64,000 bases of DNA from Thermoleptolyngbya sichuanensis A183 (GCF_013177315.1 NZ_CP053661.1:1426001-1490000), one strand, 5' to 3'; counted from the first letter of the stretch, positions 9,262 through 18,442 are shown. The notes: generated from the letters alone by a model not told the origin. Numbers and translations: made by a program.

Positions 9262-10326
9262 ATGAAGAGGAGGTTGTTTAGATTGGCGATCGCTATGTCT
9301 GCTTTGTCTCCGCGGCTTCCTTGGCACACGCAGCTTGGCTCTCAGCGAGACTGGGCATGGCGCGGCTGGCAGATTCGCTATACCTATCTAAGGGCGCAAA
9401 CCCCCGCACCGGATGCTGTGCCGATTGTGTTCCTGCATGGGTTTGGGGCGGCGCTGACCCAGTGGCGGCTGAATCTGGAGCCGCTGAGCCAGCATCACAC
9501 GGTCTATGCGCTGGATTTGCTGGGGTTTGGTGCGTCGGAAAAGGGGGCGGCAAACTACAAGGTAGACCTGTGGATGGCGCAGGTGCGGGACTTTTGCCGC
9601 GAGATTGTGGGGCGGCCGGTGGTGCTGGTGGGGCATTCGCTGGGGGCGCTGGTGGCGCTGGCGATCGCCGCCACTGATCCCGCTCTGGTTCAGGGATTAA
9701 TCCTGCTCACCTTGCCCGCGTCTCGCCAGGAGTTGCTGCCGGGTAAGCTACAAAGCTTCGTGGGCGAAATTGAATCTTTCTTCTCGTCGCCGCTGCTGCT
9801 GAAGCCGCTGTTCAGCGTGATTCGGCGGCCAGGCGTGATTCGCTCGGTGCTGCGGGCAGTCTATGCCAATCCCGAAACCATTACCGACGAACTGGTGCAG
9901 AGCTTTACGATTCCGGCGGGCGATCGCGGCGCGGCGAAGGTTCTCTGTCGGCTGGTGCAGGCCCGCACCCAAACGGACTTTAGCCCCAGCACCCAATCCC
10001 TTCTGCAAGCCGTCGATTTGCCCATCCTGCTGCTGTGGGGAGAAAAAGACCGGGTGATTCCTCTGGTATGGGGTCGTCAGCTTCCGGCCATGAATCCCAA
10101 ACTAAAGCTGATTGAACTGCCTGGAGCAGGCCACTGTCCCTACGACGAGTGCGCTGACCGGGTGAATCGAGAAATCCTAGCGTGGGTCGATCATTGCGTT
10201 AGCAAGGTAAATGCTGGAGTGGCGAATGCTGGGATGGCGAATGCTGGCGGAGTAAATGCTGGAATGGCGAACGCTGGCGCGGTGAACGCTGGCGGAACCA
10301 ACCAGCCGCCAAGCCCCAAAGCCTGA
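9262..10326 (+). CDS. Alpha/beta-fold hydrolase
   Basis: Predicted serine hydrolase. Oxyanion-region HGFGA (VFLHGFGAALTQW), nucleophile elbow GHSLGA, an acidic residue in LLLWGEKDRVIP and a late His in GAGHCPYDE make the usual triad. The N-terminal RDWAWRGWQIRYTY is typical of cyanobacterial plant-type hydrolases. The tail (from about 315) is low complexity, made of repeated NAG[V/M]A units. The start is uncertain: ATG at 9262 (used here), a TTG at 9283 placed 9 bases after GAGGAGG, or ATG at 9295. It runs divergently from the kinase gene. The substrate is unknown. Confidence 0.88.
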   Translation: MKRRLFRLAIAMSALSPRLPWHTQLGSQRDWAWRGWQIRYTYLRAQTPAPDAVPIVFLHGFGAALTQWRLNLEPLSQHHTVYALDLLGFGASEKGAANYKVDLWMAQVRDFCREIVGRPVVLVGHSLGALVALAIAATDPALVQGLILLTLPASRQELLPGKLQSFVGEIESFFSSPLLLKPLFSVIRRPGVIRSVLRAVYANPETITDELVQSFTIPAGDRGAAKVLCRLVQARTQTDFSPSTQSLLQAVDLPILLLWGEKDRVIPLVWGRQLPAMNPKLKLIELPGAGHCPYDECADRVNREILAWVDHCVSKVNAGVANAGMANAGGVNAGMANAGAVNAGGTNQPPSPKA

Positions 10327-10476
10327 CCCCAGATCCCAGCCTGGTTTACATTTTTTCAAATTTTCTCAAACTTTTTTAGAGTGCGTCTGTACTGCTAGGG
10401 CGCTGGCTTTGGCGTGTTTGGCGATGCTGGGCAGGGTCGATGGGGGCGATCGCCCGATCCAAAATTTGGAAGGGAA

Positions 10477-10497
10477 TGATATAGTACACTTGTATCA
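10477..10497. promoter_or_regulatory. Imperfect palindrome upstream of the ParM-like gene
   Basis: TGATA at 10477-10481 and TATCA at 10493-10497 form the outer arms of an imperfect 21-bp dyad just before the 10516 start, overlapping a TATAGT sequence that could be a -10 box. ParR-type proteins repress their own operons from sites in this place. A functional operator is inference only. Confidence 0.25.
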
Positions 10498-10515
10498 AAC
10501 ACCAAATGGGTACAG

Positions 10516-11688
10516 ATGGGGACAAACGGAACCTCTGGATGGCTGATCTTCAAGTCTCAGATCCAATCCCAGAGACAATCCCAGGGTCAATCCCAGAGCC
10601 AATTCCAGCACCCTGATGCCCCACGTACCACCTCAGCAAACTCAACGGGTGAAAACAAACGCTCTATGACTACAGGTACCAGAGCAAGGCGGGCAAGTAA
10701 ACCCCCTGCAATCTCCCCAAGCGGCACGCGCACCCTGGCGCTGGATGCAGGCAACTACGACCTCAAATTTTTTGATGGCAACGGTCATCCCAAGGCGATT
10801 CGCTCGGTGCGCTATCACCTACCGTCGGGGCGCGATGCCGTCAGCTATTCCGACGCTTCGCCGCTGATCGAGCTGCCCGACGGAACCCGCGTCCACTTTG
10901 GCGCACAGGCCTACAAATACCGCCGCCAGCAGCAGACGGTCGTGGAAAACAAGGTAGAACTGTCGCGCCTACATCTCTACGCCTGTCTAGAGCCGTTTAA
11001 TGGCAGTACCGAGTTCACCTTGCAGGTTTATGCTTCCACCCCGGAACCCGCCAAAAATCGGGACGCGATTCGGGAGCAACTCATCGGGATGCACGAATTC
11101 AAGCGCAACGGGCTAGACTACCGCGTCATGGTGGAAAGCGTGGACGTGGAGCGCGAAGGCATGGGTGCATACCACTATGCACGGCAACTGGGCATGATTC
11201 CCGATGCGGGCTTTACCATCGTCGTCGATATTGGCGGCGGCACCTGGCTAACGCGGCTGGTGGACGCTGAGGGCGAAGTAATTGACGAAAACGTGATGGA
11301 TCGTGGTGGCGCGTATGAACTGGCGGCCTCCATCAGCTTCGACAAACGGCTGACCACAGCACTGGGGACAAGCGCTGACCCCAGTATCGTGATGGACGGC
11401 TTTCGCGCTGGGCACACCTATGCCGACACGGAGCTAACTTGGGCCCCCTGGCTGGAAGAGCATCTCGACCCCTGGTTTAAGGGCATTTTCCAAACCGTGC
11501 GATCGCAATACAACCCCTATATGCCCCGCGTGACGCGCTTTCTGGTGACGGGCGGCAGCACCCACCTGATTGCTGAACGGCTGCAAGGGCGCAAGCTCTT
11601 TGCCGTCATGGGCGATCCGCAATTCGCCAATGTCCGCGGTTTGTACTCGATGTCGATGGACCAACAGCTATGCATGACAACAAAGTAA
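10516..11688 (+). CDS. ParM/StbA-like actin-family ATPase
   Basis: Actin-fold protein of the plasmid-segregation ParM/StbA type, on what looks like chromosome. The fold signatures are visible: phosphate-1 loop LALDAGNYDLKFFD (about residues 74-87), phosphate-2 loop VVDIGGGTWLTRLVD (about 236-250) and the adenosine motif FLVTGGSTHLI (about 337-347). The first 50 codons are Gln/Ser-rich; a second ATG at 10666 (MTTGTRARRASKPP) is a credible true start. The gene overlaps the next one by 19 bases, so the two are translationally linked. Family members polymerise into filaments that push DNA apart when joined by an RHH adaptor bound at a centromere. Whether this copy moves DNA, or has another cytoskeletal role, is open. 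Confidence 0.85.
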   Translation: MGTNGTSGWLIFKSQIQSQRQSQGQSQSQFQHPDAPRTTSANSTGENKRSMTTGTRARRASKPPAISPSGTRTLALDAGNYDLKFFDGNGHPKAIRSVRYHLPSGRDAVSYSDASPLIELPDGTRVHFGAQAYKYRRQQQTVVENKVELSRLHLYACLEPFNGSTEFTLQVYASTPEPAKNRDAIREQLIGMHEFKRNGLDYRVMVESVDVEREGMGAYHYARQLGMIPDAGFTIVVDIGGGTWLTRLVDAEGEVIDENVMDRGGAYELAASISFDKRLTTALGTSADPSIVMDGFRAGHTYADTELTWAPWLEEHLDPWFKGIFQTVRSQYNPYMPRVTRFLVTGGSTHLIAERLQGRKLFAVMGDPQFANVRGLYSMSMDQQLCMTTK

Positions 11689-11948
11689 GACTGAGTGCGG
11701 ATGTGCTGGAAAAGGCGCAGCAAATCGCCGCCGAGTGGGGGCTGAAGAATACCCGTGCGGCGGTGGAGGCAGTATTCCGGCGCTATGCCGATGACTATCT
11801 GCATGGTCGGGAGCCATTTCCAGGCGCGGCGATTGCCCAGACCCACCTCCCTACCTGGACTCCACCCCGACGGCTCGATCCGCTGGGGCTGGCAAACGGC
11901 GGCAGTTGCGAAGCGCTGGATGCCTTGGATGAACTGCTTGGAGCCTGA
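11670..11948 (+). CDS. Small ribbon-helix-helix-like partner of the ParM-like protein
   Basis: A 92-residue protein overlapping the 3' end of the ParM-like gene by 19 bases. Its N-terminal 45 residues (one beta strand KVRLSA followed by two amphipathic helices, LEKAQQIAAEWG and TRAAVEAVFRRYADDYL) fit a ribbon-helix-helix topology. The rest is Pro-rich with a short acidic helix at the end (EALDALDELLGA). The arrangement matches parMR operons, where the second gene is the DNA-binding adaptor ParR. There is no clear sequence identity to ParR, so the adaptor role is inference from topology, size and position. Confidence 0.7.
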   Translation: MHDNKVRLSADVLEKAQQIAAEWGLKNTRAAVEAVFRRYADDYLHGREPFPGAAIAQTHLPTWTPPRRLDPLGLANGGSCEALDALDELLGA

Positions 11949-12004
11949 CGGGGCCGCCGCTCTGGGGTCTAAAATAGGAGGTTGACCTGGGAGAATCGTC
12001 CTGC

Positions 12005-14380
12005 ATGGCTGAGTCGGCAATTTGGCAGCTTCCACCCGACGAGTCGCCGTCCGCCGAGTTTGTGCAGGCAGCGGCCGAGTATGCACCCGCTGGCATGGCG
12101 ACCTATGCTGCTCAGTTGCTCTGGCAGCGCGGCATTCGCGACCCAGCGGCGCTAGCGGGCTGGCTCAACCCCGATTGCTACTCGCCGACCAGCCCCTTCG
12201 CGTTTGGCGAAGAAATGCAGAGGGCGATCGCCCGTCTGAAGCTGGCCTACGAACGGCAGGAGGCGATCGCCATCTGGGGAGATTTTGATGCCGATGGGAT
12301 TACGGCGACGGCAGTGCTGTGGGACGGGCTGGGACAGTTTTTTTCCCAGGGCGATCGCCTCTCCTACGTCATCCCCAATCGCCTCACGGAATCCCACGGG
12401 CTGACCCACAGCGGCATCGAGCGTCTGGCGGCGGCGGGCGTTCGCCTGATCGTCACCTGCGACACGGGCAGCACTAGTCTGGCGGAGATCGACCATGCGA
12501 ATCGCTTGGGGCTGGACGTGATTGTGACGGATCACCATACGCTGCTGGCGCAGCGTCCGCCTGTGGTCGCCATTGTCAATCCCCGCAGCCTGCCTGCGGA
12601 TCATCCCCTCGCCACCCTGTCGGGCGTTGCCGTTGCCTACAAACTGGTGGAGGCGCTGTACGAAACCCTGCCCGACGTGCCGACGCGCCCGCTGGATACT
12701 CTGCTGGATCTGGTGGCGATCGGGCTAATTGCTGACCTGGTGGAGCTGCGGGGCGACTGCCGCTATCTGGCGCAGCGGGGCATTGCTCAGCTTCAGAAAA
12801 ATCAGGACGTGGCGACGGCCCCGCGCCCTGGGGTGGCGATGCTGCTGGAATTTTGCAAACGGGCGGGCGATCGCCCTACCGATATTTCCTTCGGGCTGGG
12901 GCCGCGCATCAACGCCATCAGTCGCATCCAGGGCGATGCCCGCGATGGCGTAGAGCTACTGACCAGCCGCGACGAGAGCTGTTGTCGCCAGCTTGCCGAA
13001 GCAGCAGAACTAGCAAACGCTCGCCGTCGCGCCCTCCAGCAAGATCTGTTCAAACAAGTCTCGGCGCGGCTGAGCCAGATGGATTTGTCTACAACTGGCG
13101 TGATTGTGCTGGAAGATCCGCAGTGGCCGGTGGGCATTTTGGGACTGGTGGCTGGGCAAGTCGCTCAGGAATATGGCCGTCCGACCATTTTGCTCAGCAG
13201 CGCCGCACTGCTGGCGGCTTCCAAGCCCGCTGCATCGGATGCTGCCAGTTCTTTGCCCGATCACGTCAAGCTGGCGCGAGGTTCTGCCCGTTCTGTGAAC
13301 TCGATTGATCTCTACGAACTGATGGGCAGTCAGCAGCACTTGCTCAGCGGGTTTGGTGGGCATCCCTTGGCGGCAGGGCTGAGTCTGCCTTTGGAAAACA
13401 TTCCGCTGTTTGCGGATGGCATTAATCGGCAACTCCGGCAGCAGGTGGGGATATCGGGGGCGATTGCTCCGCTGTTGCTCCCGGTCGATTTGATCGTGAC
13501 CGTGGGCCAGTTGGGAAAAGACTTGTTCCAAACGCTGAAACTGCTGGAACCCTGCGGCATGGGCAACCCCACGCCCAACCTGCTGATTCGTCAGGGTCGC
13601 TTTGAAAATGTCCGCAATGAAAATATCCGCGATTTCAAGCAGCGCAAGGTGCGCTACATCAAAACCGAGTTTGACCTTGTGGATGAAACCGGGCAATTTC
13701 ACGGCGTGTGGTGGGGCCACTATCGCGACGAGATGCCGCCGGGGCCGTGCGATGCGGTGGTGCAGCTGGATTTCAATCCGTTTCGCAAGCGCTACGAGGT
13801 GCGGCTGGTGGCTGTTCGTCCGGCAGCGGACGAGTGGGCTGCGATGGTGCCTGCTGAACCGGACTGGCTGCTGGACTGGCGCGGGCAGACCGAACTTCCG
13901 GCAGGCGCGGCCGACGCAGAAAAGGTGTTGGTGATGACCGACTGCCCGACCCAGTGGGACGATTTGCGCGTGTGGGGGCGACAGGCCCGGCACGACGGCA
14001 AACGGCTGGCGATCGCCTATCAAACTCCACCCGCTGTCGATCCGCTAGAATCCTGGCAAACCCTGGTGGGACTGGCAAAGTATCTCAGCCGCACAGGGCA
14101 AGTCGCAACACGATCGCAGCTTTTACGAAAACTGGGGCTGGGCGATCGCCCGCTGAGAGCCGGAATTCAGGCATTGCAGGCGCTGGGAATGACGGTCTCA
14201 GCCCTACCCGATGGGTTGCGATTTCAGTGGCATCCAGCCGATTTGTCTACCCAGTCGCCAACAGCGGCCCAAGTGAATCAGACCATTGAGGCGTTTCTCT
14301 CGGCGGTTGAAGAAGAGCAATTTCGGCGACAGTACTTTGCGACTGTGCCTGCTGAAACGATTCGGGCGATCGCCTCTTAA
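12005..14380 (+). CDS. recJ: Single-stranded-DNA-specific exonuclease RecJ
   Basis: 5'-3' single-strand exonuclease acting in recombination and mismatch repair. The 791-residue protein carries the DHH phosphoesterase signatures: motif I DFDADG (about residue 95), an acidic DTGS motif and DHH in VTDHHTLL (about 178-182). The DHHA1 domain follows, with the glycine-rich GFGGHPLAAGLS motif (about 450), and then an OB-like domain. Cyanobacterial RecJ proteins have a C-terminal extension like the last 170 residues here. The start ATG is 57 bases after the preceding gene, with GGGAGAA upstream. Confidence 0.95.
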   Translation: MAESAIWQLPPDESPSAEFVQAAAEYAPAGMATYAAQLLWQRGIRDPAALAGWLNPDCYSPTSPFAFGEEMQRAIARLKLAYERQEAIAIWGDFDADGITATAVLWDGLGQFFSQGDRLSYVIPNRLTESHGLTHSGIERLAAAGVRLIVTCDTGSTSLAEIDHANRLGLDVIVTDHHTLLAQRPPVVAIVNPRSLPADHPLATLSGVAVAYKLVEALYETLPDVPTRPLDTLLDLVAIGLIADLVELRGDCRYLAQRGIAQLQKNQDVATAPRPGVAMLLEFCKRAGDRPTDISFGLGPRINAISRIQGDARDGVELLTSRDESCCRQLAEAAELANARRRALQQDLFKQVSARLSQMDLSTTGVIVLEDPQWPVGILGLVAGQVAQEYGRPTILLSSAALLAASKPAASDAASSLPDHVKLARGSARSVNSIDLYELMGSQQHLLSGFGGHPLAAGLSLPLENIPLFADGINRQLRQQVGISGAIAPLLLPVDLIVTVGQLGKDLFQTLKLLEPCGMGNPTPNLLIRQGRFENVRNENIRDFKQRKVRYIKTEFDLVDETGQFHGVWWGHYRDEMPPGPCDAVVQLDFNPFRKRYEVRLVAVRPAADEWAAMVPAEPDWLLDWRGQTELPAGAADAEKVLVMTDCPTQWDDLRVWGRQARHDGKRLAIAYQTPPAVDPLESWQTLVGLAKYLSRTGQVATRSQLLRKLGLGDRPLRAGIQALQALGMTVSALPDGLRFQWHPADLSTQSPTAAQVNQTIEAFLSAVEEEQFRRQYFATVPAETIRAIAS

Positions 14381-14888
14381 GGCGACACTTTAATGCCACA
14401 CCAGGGTCAAGTTTTGAACGCTAGGAACCAGAGCCGGTAAAACGTCTGACGTTTTTTTCAAAGCAGCAAAAAAGACAAGAAAAAGAGTGCAGACAGCATG
14501 ACGACTCAGGATCAACGTCTATCTGCACCCTCTCAGCTAACCATGAACGTTGTGCAAGCAAGCACCCTGAAAGCCCTTCAGCAAGCTCAAAAGCCAGGTT
14601 CACAACCCAACGCATCCTAAGTACCCTAAATCCTAAAAAGGAAATATCCTAAAAAGGATTCAGCTTAAGCGACTCGACTTAAGTGATTTTATCGGAGCAA
14701 CTGGAAAGGAAATTCAGTGGATTTGCGTAGGCAACACCGTCGATAGCTTTATCCTACGGCGATCGCCTAGGCTGTTTCATAAAGGAACTGTAGAGTTTGG
14801 GTGTAACCCCATAAGACTCGTGTGAAGATAAACAAGGCTCATTCGCCTGTGCCGAAATGACTCCCTGAAAATAACTCCCTGAAAATAA
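14381..14888. other. Intergenic region between recJ and the first IS copy
   Basis: About 500 bases without a large gene. It holds a 40-codon open frame (14498-14620, listed separately) and short direct repeats of ATAACTCCCTGAAA immediately before the IS insertion point. The IS target duplication AAATAA is at 14883-14888. Confidence 0.5.
14498..14620 (+). CDS. Possible small protein, 40 residues
   Basis: An ATG-initiated frame encodes a polar 40-residue peptide beginning MTTQDQRLSAPSQLTMNVVQ, rich in Gln, Ser and Ala, with an amphipathic segment (VVQASTLKALQQAQK). A weak AAGAG lies upstream. Its composition resembles the local coding style more than the flanking AT-rich spacer, but I recognise no family. 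It could be a genuine small protein or chance. Confidence 0.35.
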   Translation: MTTQDQRLSAPSQLTMNVVQASTLKALQQAQKPGSQPNAS

Positions 14889-16405
14889 CTTTAGTTTGGA
14901 CTAATGGTGAAGAGGAAGGCAGTCAATGAGAAGCACCGACTGCCGTAAGGTCAATGAAGTACAACCAACATTGACCCCATGATTTTCAACGAACTTCAGC
15001 AATTTCGCCAAACGTTGTATGCCAGCTTGGGAAACGCCAGAGATGCCCTGTTTGATCTGATGGATGCCGTGTTAGTGAGTGCGTGCATCGTGTCGTTTGT
15101 GAGGCTATCGCAGAGTCCTGTCTTTCGTCGCCAGTGGTCGAGCACCTATGAAGCGTTGCGCGATAGCCGCCTACCCCGATCAAAGGTGCTGAAGCTGTTG
15201 GTGCAGCAGATACCGACTCAGCAGCAACCGTTGTTGGCAGGTGATGCGAGTCGGTGGAACCGTCCTGCTGCCAGGCGTTTGAAAGACCGCACCTTATCAG
15301 GCAGAACAGGACATGCCCCGATAGCCGGACAAAACTACAGTACCTTAGCCTGGATTGCTGAAGACAGGGGCAGTTGGGCATTACCATTGCGGCATGAGCG
15401 CATCACCAGCTTTGAAACACCCGCCAGTAAAGCGGCATTCCAACTCAAACAAGTGACTCGGCAGTTAGCGGTGCGTCCGTTGGCGATCTACGACCGAGGG
15501 TACGGCAATGCCAGTTTTGTCAACCAAACGGCAGGGATTGAGGCAGACTTGCTGCTGCGGGTTACATCCAATCGATGTGTCTATGGCGCGCCCCCAGCGT
15601 ATCGAGGGCGAGGCGCACCTGCCAAGCATGGACATAAGATGAAACTCAATGACCCTGACACTTGGAGTGTCCCGGTCGAAACCGTTGAAGTCGATGATCC
15701 CAACTGGGGACGAGTGCGGGTCAGTCGTTGGAGTGCATACCATTTCCGCAAATCCCCCAAACGGGCAATGGAAGTGTTGCGCGTGGAGGTGCTGGAGACA
15801 CAGAGCAGCACGCGACGCTTGGCTCCTTTGTGGTTAGTTTGGCTGGGTGAGCAGATGCCTCCGTTAGAAACCCTGTGGTTGCACTACCTCCGTCGCTTTG
15901 CCATTGAACACTGGTATCGCTTTGCCAAGCAGAGGCTATATTGGACACATCCCCAGTTCAGTTCTGTATCGGCAACCGAACAGTGGAGCAGCCTGATGCC
16001 GTTGCTCAGTTGGCAGTTGTGGTTAGCGCGAAAGGACTGTACTGACCACCCCTTGCCCTGGCAGGCACCGCAAGAAACGTTGACTCCGGGTCGGGTCGCA
16101 CAAGCGTTTGCAGGCATTTTGGCAGCGATTGGCACCCCTGCTCCTGCGCCTAAACCTCGTGGTAAATCGCCAGGACGAGGCAAGGGGCACAAGCCAACTC
16201 CTCGTCCCTGCTATCCGATGGTCAAAAAACGAGCCTCGAAACGCAAGACATCCGAACAATCCCTGAACAGTCCGGTTGCAACAGCAGCTTAACTGCGAGC
16301 AGGATTGTATCCAATTCCTTAAGTTCAACTGTTATGAACGGTTGAGCAGATTCTTTATGGCATCCTGTTGAGCATTATTGTGATGCCAGTTAGTCCAAAC
16401 TAAAG
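14889..16405 (+). mobile_element. Intact 1517-bp insertion sequence, copy 1
   Basis: Terminal inverted repeats CTTTAGTTTGGACTAA (14889-14904) and TTAGTCCAAACTAAAG (16390-16405), flanked by a 6-bp target duplication AAATAA (14883-14888 and 16406-16411). One transposase gene (14979-16292) fills most of it. A second copy with two internal duplications is at 28199-29781. Boundaries are supported by both copies having a 6-bp duplication outside the same termini. Confidence 0.95.
14979..16292 (+). CDS. DDE transposase of the 1517-bp IS
   Basis: Transposase of 437 residues. Acidic residues in the contexts LLAGDASRW (about 87), AIYDRGYGNA (about 169) and AIEHWYRFAKQRL (about 311) look like a DDE triad of the IS4/IS701-like superfamily; the exact family cannot be fixed from reading alone. 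The C-terminus is basic (KPRGKSPGRGKGHKP, KKRASKRK), as expected for DNA contact. The frame is uninterrupted and the element has perfect ends, so this copy appears active, whereas the 28-29.7 kb copy is broken. Confidence 0.9.
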   Translation: MIFNELQQFRQTLYASLGNARDALFDLMDAVLVSACIVSFVRLSQSPVFRRQWSSTYEALRDSRLPRSKVLKLLVQQIPTQQQPLLAGDASRWNRPAARRLKDRTLSGRTGHAPIAGQNYSTLAWIAEDRGSWALPLRHERITSFETPASKAAFQLKQVTRQLAVRPLAIYDRGYGNASFVNQTAGIEADLLLRVTSNRCVYGAPPAYRGRGAPAKHGHKMKLNDPDTWSVPVETVEVDDPNWGRVRVSRWSAYHFRKSPKRAMEVLRVEVLETQSSTRRLAPLWLVWLGEQMPPLETLWLHYLRRFAIEHWYRFAKQRLYWTHPQFSSVSATEQWSSLMPLLSWQLWLARKDCTDHPLPWQAPQETLTPGRVAQAFAGILAAIGTPAPAPKPRGKSPGRGKGHKPTPRPCYPMVKKRASKRKTSEQSLNSPVATAA

Positions 16406-16452
16406 AAATAACCTCCTGAAACGGTTTTCCAAAGACCCGCAGACAGATTCCC

Positions 16453-16962
16453 ATGACCCAGCCCAAATTTGCCAGTCGCGCCGCCTGGGAGCAGGCAAAT
16501 CTGCTAATGCAGCCTGTGTTTATTCGGGTGCTGGATAATTTGCGAAAAGCCCTGGAACAGTCGCCCTGGAAAAGCACCTACCGCAACGACCCCATCTGGC
16601 CCGATGGCGTATCCAAGGAGACACAGCAGCAGGTGCTAGCGCTTCAGCATCGGCTGGCATCCGCTACTCCAGAAGAAGCCCCAGACCTCCAGGAAGCGCT
16701 GTCTCGTCTGCCCCAGCCCCATCCGGGCTACGTGCTGTGTCTCCAGCATCAGGCCCATCAGGTCAATATCGACCTCTGGCAGTTGTGCTATCAGATCTGC
16801 TTTCGCAACTACAGTCCTGTGCTGAGCCTAGCCGACACCGTAGTAGTCGAAGTGGATACAAGCTTGCTCGACGACACAGGCGATGTAGACTGGCAAAAGC
16901 TCGATGCGAAAACGGCTCAGCTTGTAGAGCAGATGTTTGCCAGCTTGCCCGACATTTCGTAG
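16453..16962 (+). CDS. Conserved hypothetical protein upstream of scpB
   Basis: A soluble, mostly helical 169-residue protein starting MTQPKFASRAAWEQANLLMQ; I do not recognise a named domain. A Trp/Pro-rich segment (WKSTYRNDPIWPDG) and an acidic C-terminal half (VVVEVDTSLLDDTGDVDW) are the main marks. It ends 16 bases before scpB and is probably co-transcribed with it. The 1517-bp IS has inserted 47 bases upstream, so its native promoter was probably displaced. Confidence 0.8.
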   Translation: MTQPKFASRAAWEQANLLMQPVFIRVLDNLRKALEQSPWKSTYRNDPIWPDGVSKETQQQVLALQHRLASATPEEAPDLQEALSRLPQPHPGYVLCLQHQAHQVNIDLWQLCYQICFRNYSPVLSLADTVVVEVDTSLLDDTGDVDWQKLDAKTAQLVEQMFASLPDIS

Positions 16963-16978
16963 GTGTCCTGCGCGATCT

Positions 16979-17497
16979 ATGTCCCGACTGTCCAGCACAA
17001 TTGAAGCCATTTTGTATCTGAAAGGGCAGCCGCTGACGCTGGCCAAAATTGCGGAATATGCCGGATGCGATCGCCCCAGTGCCGAGGAAGGGCTGATTGA
17101 GCTAATGACCGACTACGCCCAGCGCGACGGAGCGCTAGAAGTGGTGGAAACGCCAGAGGGCTATTGTTTGCAGCTTCGAGAAGCCTATCAACCGCTGCTG
17201 CAAAAGCTGGTACCTGTGGATTTGGGTGTGGGTGCGCTGCGGACACTGGCGGCGATCGCCCTGCGCGGCCCGCTGACGCTTTCGGATCTGGTTGAACTGC
17301 GCGGATCAGGGGCTTACCAGCACGTTCAGGAGTTGGTGGAGCTAGGGTTTGTCCGCAAGCGCCGCAAAGCCGATAGCCGCTCGTCTTGGCTACAAATCAC
17401 CGACAAGTTTTATCAATATTTTCAGCTAGAGTCGCTGCCACAACCCTTCAGCAACGCCTCCAGCGCTTCATCTGGGGCTGCGACTCCCGAAGCCTGA
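16979..17497 (+). CDS. scpB: Segregation and condensation protein B (ScpB)
   Basis: Winged-helix subunit of the SMC-ScpAB condensin, acting in chromosome compaction and segregation. The 172-residue chain has two predicted winged-helix domains: STIEAILYLKGQPLTLAKIAEYAGC at the start, and LRTLAAIALRGPLTLSDLVELRGS followed by LVELGFVRKRRK, the usual second-domain pattern. I use the ATG at 16979, which begins MSRLSSTIEAILYLKG like family members; an earlier in-frame start would overlap the upstream gene. No scpA or smc is in the window. Confidence 0.9.
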   Translation: MSRLSSTIEAILYLKGQPLTLAKIAEYAGCDRPSAEEGLIELMTDYAQRDGALEVVETPEGYCLQLREAYQPLLQKLVPVDLGVGALRTLAAIALRGPLTLSDLVELRGSGAYQHVQELVELGFVRKRRKADSRSSWLQITDKFYQYFQLESLPQPFSNASSASSGAATPEA

Positions 17498-17762
17498 CCC
17501 TACGCCTGATGTCTTCGCCACTTCTGCCCTGAGAACGACAGAGCTTCCCGGCCTGCGGTAGAGCCGCTTTATACAACCAGGCGGCTACCTTAATGTGTAA
17601 TGTTTCGGAACTTTTACCAGATGGTTTTGAGATTGGTTTTGGAATAGAAGCGTTCAGCGATGAACAGGCTTCTGTCATAAGCCGACTCATGGCGGGTAAG
17701 CAAGGTTCGGAACGGTTTGAAATCCCAGGAAAAACCCATTTGATGAGCTGAGGTGATAAACC

Positions 17763-18311
17763 ATGAGTAACCCTGATTATAGTCGGCAGAACGAGACCCG
17801 CATTCGGGACATGCAAAACGCTGAATTGCAGAATCGTGAATTGCGCGATCGCGGACTTCACGCTTACGAAGCTCGCCGTCAAGCCGAGATTGCGCGAGAC
17901 AATGCCAATACCTCTGGGGGGCTGTTTCTCGGCCTGATGCTGGCTGCGATCGCAGGCTTTACCACCTTATTTATCGCGCTGGCCCAGCGCAGCGATACCC
18001 AGCCCCAGGTCGAACCCGCTGCTCCCCCCGAAGTGAACGTGCAGCCCCCTGAGGTGAACGTTCAACCCCCCGATGTAAACATCCAGCAGGCTCCGCCCCC
18101 GGATGTCAACGTGACGATTCCTGAAACTGCCCCCCAAACAGCCCCTCCCCAGAGCGCTGACCCGTCTCTTGATCCGATGATGGGCGCACCCGAAAGCTCG
18201 ACGGATTCTATGAACCCAGATTCTATGAACCCAGATTCTATGAACCCAGATTCTATGAACACTGATCCGATGGCGAATCCCAATGGCACGGTTCAGCCAG
18301 GACAACCGTAA
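17763..18311 (+). CDS. Single-pass membrane protein with Pro-rich repeats
   Basis: A 182-residue protein of unrecognised family. The charged N-terminal 48 residues (helical, rich in Arg, Glu, Asn) precede one transmembrane helix at about 53-75 (LFLGLMLAAIAGFTTLFIALA). Beyond it come tandem PPEVNVQ units (four, about 85-118), and then a tail with four near-identical NPDSM units and a Gly/Gln end. The repeats suggest slipped-strand expansion. The Pro-rich part probably lies outside the cytoplasm. The start has GAGGTGA seven bases upstream. Confidence 0.8.
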   Translation: MSNPDYSRQNETRIRDMQNAELQNRELRDRGLHAYEARRQAEIARDNANTSGGLFLGLMLAAIAGFTTLFIALAQRSDTQPQVEPAAPPEVNVQPPEVNVQPPDVNIQQAPPPDVNVTIPETAPQTAPPQSADPSLDPMMGAPESSTDSMNPDSMNPDSMNPDSMNTDPMANPNGTVQPGQP

Positions 18312-18442
18312 TCTCTGGGTCGGCATTATTCCTGCCCTTGGAATATGTGATTCATCTTCTAATCGATTGACCATCGGCTGTGGGCGTAGTGATTATGCCC
18401 GCGGCCGATTTTAGGGCAGAGGGGAGCAAGCAAGTGCCTATT

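Noticed and set aside
13010-14023. A 337-codon minus-strand frame opposite recJ
   Set aside because: Antisense to a full-length, motif-complete RecJ.
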